Shown: positions 39,201-64,000 of the stretch, one piece after another | How the letters are laid out: each line of letters opens with the position of its first letter | Position numbering within the stretch: position 1 is the stretch's first letter | Made by a program: the position numbers and the translations under genes | The notes under the pieces: generated by a model | The model's input: only the letters and a program-made list of their open reading frames with translations | The model's database searches: none | Told to the model about the DNA's origin: nothing | Assembly: GCA_030141605.1 (NCBI GenBank) | Contig: JAQGDQ010000164.1 | Span: 292,694 to 356,693, forward strand | Length of the DNA: 64,000 nt | Reading direction: 5' to 3' | Source of the DNA: Tubiluchus corallicola | Lineage: Eukaryota > Priapulida > Priapulimorpha > Priapulimorphida > Tubiluchidae

Positions 39201-42196
39201 GCAGGGAATATTAGGCATAGAAGTTTAGAGCATGGTTACGTATTGGAATGTTTATCAGCATATGAGAGCTATGATTGATTTAAATGGCATATGGCAGCCA
39301 TGATTGACTTAGATGTTGAGATGCAACATGTTATGTTGTTGTGTCTGTTCAAACGCCCCCTGACGTACCCACGTAGTATTCTGACAGTTAACTAAATGTT
39401 CTGGTTAGACATTTTATTCTGCATGTTTTTGTCTCATAATCCATTCACTGTTTCTGTTACTACTACTGCTGCTGCTGCTAATTACCAATCATTCATTTAG
39501 TCAATGATGCTTTTGCTAATTATCAGTTTCATTGGCTTGTACAAAATTTACATTTTTCAGGTCAGTATGGGGCACCCTTATTTAATGTCACTGCTTTTAT
39601 TGCGTGTCTTATTGGAACAATCTTATCAATATTAGATTCAATCGCTGATTATTATGCTTGTGCAAAAATATGTCATGTGCCTCCGCCACCATCTCACGCA
39701 GTAAATCGTGGTTTGACCATTGAGGGAGCATGCAGTGCTTTATCTGGTGCTGTAGGGTGTGGTCACGCTACAACAACCTATGCAGCCAACATTGGGGCCA
39801 TGGGTTTGACTAAGGTATGCATGTGATTCTTGCATATTCATTATTTCCTATTGATTTTGTACATGGAATAGGTTATATTATAATTCAAAGTAGCTTCAAC
39901 AACTTTGACTGTCCATTTCGAACTGTGCATGCTGTTCACTTTGTATCTTACTGTCATTTTCCCATTATTGCTTATAACTGTATCTTTTGAATAGAGTATA
40001 TACCTTAGACATATTGTAAAATAGCATTTTGACCTGAAATGAAGTCGTGTGGTTCTTCTGGTGTTGATGAATAGAGCATCTTCATGACCATTAAACATAT
40101 TAAATTTATAACTGTTTTATTTATTTTCAAGTCGTGAAACAACACGTTCACAAGTGCTCCATTTTGTCAGGTTGCAAGTCGTCACGTGTTTGTGGCTGTC
40201 GGCATCATCTATATGCTCTTTGGTGTGATTGGTAAGTTTTCTGCAGTCTTCATCACGATTCCCCATCCGGTGCTAGGTGGCGCACTCATTATCATTGTTG
40301 GAGCATTTATTGGAGTGACATTTTCAAATCTGGAGCATGTATCCTTGTCTTCCTCCCGCAGTCTCACGATCATCGGCACGTCGCTTGTTGTTGGCTGGAT
40401 GGTGCCGTACTGGATAGAAACTGTGCCTGATGCTATCAATACGGGTAAAAGATGAATTTCTAGATACTATTTCATTTTTTAATAACTTGAAATATGAAAG
40501 ATTTAAGTGGATGCCCTATGTTGTTGCTTTTCTGTATTGCTGAGCCTAATTGCTCATAATTGAAACCTGCACTATATATAAAAAATGGGAGGAAACAGAT
40601 AAAATTTGTCATTTTTAGAATTAGCCTTTTTTGCCTTTTTTGAAGTAGTAAATGGGAATGAAAATTGTTGATGACAGTAATATTCTGTACAAGTAATTCT
40701 GTAGGTAATGTTGATCTAATGGCAAAAATAGCGTATTTTGGAGCATTGATCTTTATAGCTTTTCACTGTGACGTATCTTTATTGTTCATATCCTTAGATT
40801 TACTGTAATTTGCATTCATATTTTGATTATTCATCACTGTTCATTCGTCAATCACTGGTTAACTTCATTCATCAAGCGCCAAACAAGTTTGTTTAATTCG
40901 AATTTGATTTAAACATTCAAATTCGATTTGAACCTAAAATTATGAGTTTGAATAATTCAGCACTTCAACTACATACGTTCTTTATCTTTTAAAGTTTGAA
41001 ACAGCATGCATAATTAACACATTTAGCTATGATTTCAGTACACAATTTTTATACAAATTATTAGTGTTTTGTTTCAGAACAAAATTGCGCAATATGCATT
41101 ATCCTTGGAAGACAGCATTTTATTATATAATTAGAAATTCTTTATCATTGAATTCTAATTCGATTCAGATTTGAAATCTTGTTTCATTTTGAATTCGAAA
41201 ATTAAAAATTCGATTCCATTCAAATTCGCTTTCTGGTAGATAATGCTCATCATAACTGCTCAGTACATTGAACTCATTCTATTTAGGTAATGCAGCAGCA
41301 GATAGTGTACTGAAGATGTGTTTGGGCAATGCCAATTTGGCTGGTGCCATCCTTGCTTGTATACTAGACAATACTGTACCAGGTATTATACCAGCTTCTC
41401 CATTTTTTTTCATAAGTGAAGACAAGGGCTTGTTTTTTGTTTAAAATGACAAAAGAATGCTTACACTCTTTCCTTTTTTGTCAAAAAGAGGTGACACCAC
41501 AAGTTTTCTGTATTATAGGATCATGTGACAGTGTTTACATTAGTTGTGACACCATGTACTAAATCTAGCATGGTTTTCATGCTAGTACCAATAGCCTGAC
41601 ATTCCTTTTGAACTCCCACGAGCATGCAAAGTTGTTTCCCACTTTCACTGGGTTCCCTACTTTGAATTCACATTTAACCATTGCAGTTTTATGCCTATTG
41701 TAATTGTTTAGGCTCAGCCATTTAATTCACCTTGTTCTTCAACCTAGGCAGGCTCCACGTCGCATAACTAATAGTATTTTCTATGGTAGCTGGTTCTGAG
41801 TCTTGTTGAATTTACATCATGTGGCTAATAATGTCTTGTTTTCTAACATTTATCTAATAATTTCACCTACAGTGGTTCCATTCTCATCTAGAATTTCAAA
41901 TTGACATTTCATTCCGGCATTTCGTTCGTTGTGTGAAGTGTAGAGAGCAGTATTCATCTAGTCTCTTTTAAATGTGAAAGATATTTTTCCACGTTTTTGT
42001 TTCTTTGATAGGTACAGATGAAGAAAGAGGAATTACAGCTTGGAGAACAGTGCATGTGGCATCCGACACAAAGCATTACGAGGAAGGGCTGGAAGTGTAT
42101 GAGCCTCTTCTTCCCAAGTTCATCAAGAGAAGTCGTTGGCTCAAATATGTGCCATTTTTACCCGATCCAGCCCTTACTTCACACATTTATGGTTAA
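30212..42196 (+). CDS. SLC23-family (nucleobase/ascorbate transporter) copy A
   Basis: Complete 12-exon gene: 30212-30221, 31343-31530, 32788-32945, 34987-35084, 35674-35744, 37443-37624, 38127-38247, 38912-39068, 39561-39814, 40171-40444, 41287-41382, 42012-42196 (stop TAA). Total 1794 nt, 597 aa, the usual size for SLC23 carriers. The 10-nt first coding exon (MTE) is supported by the identical arrangement in copy B. Family marks: FGLQQALLSIALQL (TM1), LGVRLPVLQG, FAGFLLRFIGPITIVPALML, ADYYACAKICHVPPPPSHAV, NRGLTIEGACS with the conserved TM8 Glu (about E383), ANIGAMGLTK (NAT signature, 404-413), GKFSAVFITIPHPVLGG, ILDNTVPGTDEERGI. SLC23 proteins are 14-TM carriers of the UraA fold, moving ascorbate (Na+-coupled) or nucleobases across the plasma membrane. 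The TM1 QH motif is QQ, and the NAT signature starts with Ala rather than Q/E/P, so substrate cannot be assigned. Confidence 0.94.
34500..34810. repeat. Cluster of CAATATTGG-type imperfect palindromes (SLC23 A intron 3)
   Basis: Repeated variants of GACAATATTG, CCAATGTT and GTACCAATATTGGACAA on both strands, many self-complementary around AATATT. Their symmetry produces overlapping open frames on both strands, including a 163-codon minus frame, which I regard as artefacts. Could be a degenerate MITE or satellite; no TSD found. Confidence 0.5.
35249..35582 (+). repeat. AATTCGAATTT-rich repeat, copy 1 (SLC23 A intron 4)
   Basis: Starts GAGCATTCTTTATCAGAAAG and ends near TTAAATTTCTCATCC, with multiple ATTCAAATTCGAATTT and CGAATTTGAAT motifs. 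The reverse complement of 40870-41255 shares these ends and interior pieces such as ATGATTTCAGTACACAATTT and AACGTTTTAATGATAAAGAA-like sequence. Likely a decayed non-autonomous transposon. Confidence 0.6.
36177..36191 (+). repeat. Poly-C run
   Basis: Fifteen consecutive C in SLC23 A intron 5. It is unusual in such AT-rich DNA, and its length may be unreliable in an assembly. Confidence 0.85.
36340..36720 (-). pseudogene. Decayed non-LTR reverse transcriptase fragment
   Basis: The minus strand encodes, with stops and a frameshift, VLDTAKAYDKVW (RT motif A region), then VPRESIIAPSLFLLFINNIL (the GVPQGSxLGPLLFLLYIND block), then NICADDIICIGT (the catalytic ADD region). Motif order and spacing are those of the LINE RT palm domain. 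It lies in intron 5 of SLC23 copy A, antisense to the host gene, and is clearly dead. Confidence 0.75.
37996..38012. repeat. Short (TA)n microsatellite
   Basis: A TATATATATATATATA run in SLC23 A intron 6. Confidence 0.7.
40870..41255 (-). repeat. AATTCGAATTT-rich repeat, copy 2 (SLC23 A intron 10)
   Basis: Inverted relative to the copy at 35249-35582. On the plus strand it ends CTTTCTGGTAGATAATGCTC, matching the reversed start of copy 1. Divergence between the two is substantial. Confidence 0.6.
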
Positions 42197-44130
42197 AGTG
42201 GCATATGCATATGATGGTTGGAGATGCAGAACTCAGGAAAGCATTTTTTGCATTTTAAATTGTCAATGCAGGAAGCCTCAGGGTTTTATATAAGTAGAGT
42301 TTCTGGAAAAAACTTCTCCATGGTAAGGCAGTGAAAATGCCACAGATGGTTTACTGACTTGCTGTAAATAAATTTACGAATTTTTCCAACAACTTAAAAG
42401 CATGAGAAATCTGGTAAGTGCCAATATTGGCAAAATGCGGATGGTGCAGGTGTTTTAGTATATTACTCAAGTATATCGTTCTACAGCATCTCACAAGAGC
42501 TTTTGAATTGTGATTCTGATCTATGTTTTCCTTGATTCTATGTTAAACATTATCTTTGCTGTGCCAGACAGTTTCAGACTGATGTGTTTGATCATATGCG
42601 TCTTATAGTATGTCTCAGGAGTAGAACTTTTGGTAGGTTCAGAGCATGTTTGGTGATATGTTTAGTTCTAACTTCATGGTAGTAAAACCAACATTTCAGC
42701 TTATCTTCTCATAAATTTTGCCAAGTAATATATTGATGTAACTGCTGGAATGCTTTGTTTACATTAGTTTCAAACTCATGTCTCTTATTTAATCTTGTGA
42801 TATGTTTCTACATGCTCTTAAGTGCAAGTTCATATGTTAGAAGGACAAAAACAAGTTTTAAATTTCATTTATACTGAGTATTACTTGTCAGTACAGTATG
42901 TTTTCAGTTTTTCTGAATTTATTTTAACATTGCTTTTTCTACTAACAAGAATGTGTTGGAAACTAACTCACTTGTTTTATTATAGCCTGTAAGATTTTGA
43001 AAGGAATGTATTAACTTTATATCAGGGATGTGCATCTAAGATGCATTTAATTTCAAGCCATGTACAATCTGCTTTGTTGAGAACTTACAGTAACTTAGCA
43101 GAAATCATTTCAGCAAAAATGCTATTATTTATGGATTTTTGAGCCGTATAACAAAAGTGCTACTTAAAATGGCTGTTGTGATTAAAACTTTTAATGACAC
43201 ATGTTAAGTCGTTCAACTGTCATTGTAAATGGCTGCTTCAGTATTGTTTTTTACACACTCTAAATTTATACTAGTTAATAGCTATACATGTATGTTTATG
43301 TATCAATATTCTTCAGTATAGGGTATTTGTCAATATTATAGAATGTAGTGAGTGTTATATAGCATTTTACCATCAGATAACTTCAACACTACTAGTAAAA
43401 TTTACAAGAGCATAGTTATAGCCAAACTGCAATATTGGTCAGCTTGTAAAATCATTTTCTTATCAATCATACCAAATGTTCTGTGTCACGAATTCCCGTA
43501 AATAAGTTCAATTTTGCCTTCATTGGCCTATGAGACATTACAGTTATTGCTAACTGATTTATTCTGGTTCTTAATATAACCTGTGCAGGCCTACGTAGTC
43601 CTACATAGTGGTGCCCACACCCGTAATTTTGAATAGTGTTACCATTTGGCTGTTGTATTTGCTACATGTATAAGCAACATCATTAGTTACAACTAACTTA
43701 GGTTTTCTTGTTTTTTCATAGTTAAATGACTATTGAGCTTATGCGACGATACAGCTCGTAACATTAAATGAATAGTGAATTAGTGCAGTAAGCTTAGTGA
43801 TATGATAATCTGTAGTTTGATTATCTTAACTTGTCTACTTGTGATTGAATGAGATGTGGTCATTTTAGTTGTGATATAAATTAGTTTGATATGATTATGC
43901 TACTTTACCTGTGATAACCTGCAAAGTAATAATGTATTTGTCTATTTGCTCCAGAACATACAAGTTATAAACAAACTTTTTGTGGTCACTTTTAACAAAT
44001 AGTTGTGCTTTCATAGATATGTAACTAGAAATGAAACTAAATGGCATATCTTACTATTAGCAGTAAAATGCTTTGATGTATAACTTACAAGCTGTTGACA
44101 TTATGCTGCTTATGTACTTCTTTCAATAAA
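42197..44130 (+). promoter_or_regulatory. Probable 3' UTR of SLC23 copy A
   Basis: AT-rich sequence after the stop with no coding signal. The AATAAA at 44125-44130 is a candidate poly(A) signal, which would make a UTR of about 1.9 kb. Use of other signals is possible. Confidence 0.4.
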
Positions 44131-45006
44131 ATACAGAGTTAGACCATGTCAAAGTCACTGCAAAATACTGGAAAATTGAACATTTTACAGTCTAGGTAAA
44201 TTTACAAGTTAACAGACTTTGCCTTTGCATGAACTTTCCATCAGTGATTGACAAACTATGATTTTTATGTAATGAATTAATTAGCAGCACAATTGAAATG
44301 CCAACACTTATTGACATTGAATTAATAACATGAAAAAATAATTTTGTTCTTAATGTGTCTAGCTAAACAATTTTGTTATAGTTTACACATAAAGTCAGAA
44401 GTTGTTTTGCAGAAGCTGCCAGCAACTATTCTGACTCTCAGACAGTGTTACTTTATTATTATATCTTTCAACAAGTGGTTAAGTCTCTTCTGTAAAGTGA
44501 ATGGCTTCTTGTTGAGTAGAGTCTAACAGACAAGTAATAATAGTAATAATAATTAATAATTTGCTTATTTTTTTAGCTTATTCAGCTGCTCTCGATTGCA
44601 GCGCTCGAGAAGAATAGTTTTCAAGCAGTGCGCTCTTTTCGAGATATTTCAACGAATTTGATACTGTATAGTGTACACAGCTCACTATAGTTGATTGATT
44701 TGAGTGCATCATCCGCGTGTACGTCGAAGAGCTCTACTAGTTTCGTATTAAGCGGTAGTGTAGTGTGTTGAATGTGGCGAGCAAGTCCAAATTATTACGT
44801 AACAGCTTGTAGTGCTATACCCTATTTTAAATATTTTTTGTGAACATTTTTCTCCCCTATATACACGCATACTGTATGGCACCCGTCAGATCTAGCCAGA
44901 ATCTGCTGTATTCTTTAAATCTGATAAGCCGACTCTAGCCTGACCATGATTTTTCTGGAAACAAACGCATAACAGTTTTTCCAGTTAGTATTAGGAGGGA
45001 AGAAGA
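44131..45006 (+). promoter_or_regulatory. Presumed promoter / 5' region of SLC23 copy B
   Basis: Interval between the copy A poly(A) candidate and the copy B start codon. No additional gene or clear core promoter motif was identified. Confidence 0.35.
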
Positions 45007-63568
<18,562 letters not shown>

Positions 63569-64000
63569 GTATTATACTAGTTTACTTATTTTTGTTTTTC
63601 GTAAGTGAAGAGGTAAACTCACTTTTTGTTTAAGATGATGCTAGTATACACTACTGTTCCTTTCTGTCAATAGATGGCACCGTAAGCTTTTTGTTTTGCA
63701 ATACTGTATGGAAGGAAGTGTTTACAGTATTTGTGCCATCATCTATTAAATTTATAATTGAACTAAAAGAAGCATGTTTTTAAGACTATTGGCAGCTTAA
63801 CAGGCTGAAAGCAGTAAGATTTTGTTTTATTCAGTTCATAAACCGCGAGCCTCCTGATTTTTTTTATTAATCTAATTTTTATCATGTTGGCAAGTATAAG
63901 AGGCATTTAATATCCTTCTAGTAGTTTTTTTTTGTTTTTTATGTCTTGTTTTATCACCCTAATCTTCCTGCTTCTATTGTTTAAGTAAAACTAAATACAA

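Overview
This window is AT-rich, intron-rich animal nuclear DNA. The genes have GT-AG introns of roughly 0.1 to 6 kb, metazoan-only families (LRIG, class A GPCR) and abundant transposon relics. The protein set and intron style suggest an invertebrate, possibly an early-branching one such as a sponge, cnidarian or placozoan. The species cannot be fixed from sequence reading alone. No bacterial operon features, CRISPR arrays or rRNA genes were seen.

Layout. (1) 1-8910, plus strand: the 3' two thirds of an LRIG-like gene. It encodes the last LRRs, an LRR C-terminal cap, three Ig domains, a strikingly conserved transmembrane segment and a cytoplasmic tail; upstream exons lie off the window. (2) 10309-19699, minus strand, tail-to-tail with LRIG: a complete nine-exon RUVBL1 (pontin) gene whose reconstructed protein is 456 aa. 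(3) 22668-24617, plus strand, head-to-head with RUVBL1: an intronless ecdysoneless (ECD) homologue. (4) 30212-42196, plus: a complete 12-exon SLC23-type nucleobase/ascorbate transporter, copy A. (5) 45007-63568 and beyond, plus: a tandem second SLC23 copy B with matching exon boundaries, whose last exon is off the right edge. (6) 51445-52416, minus: an intronless class A GPCR nested antisense in intron 3 of SLC23 copy B.

Introns and intergenic stretches hold two nearly identical 455-bp TA-flanked MITEs in opposite orientation (in LRIG and RUVBL1 introns), a MITE of a different family (59.8 kb), two pairs of degenerate dispersed repeats, several decayed non-LTR retrotransposon pieces, tRNA-like relics, a 24-bp minisatellite, a long GTT/ATT microsatellite and degenerate telomere-like tracts.

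Functional links. RUVBL1 is the AAA+ ATPase of R2TP, INO80, SRCAP and TIP60 complexes, and ECD is known in other animals to associate with R2TP, so the divergent pair joins two proteins of one pathway. The two SLC23 genes are recent duplicates with patchy nucleotide identity and share unusual substitutions at the family's signature sites. I see no wholly new multi-gene system. The most interesting sequence-level observations are a triplicated in-frame splice donor in RUVBL1, the atypical SLC23 pair, the near-identical MITE pair and the nested GPCR.
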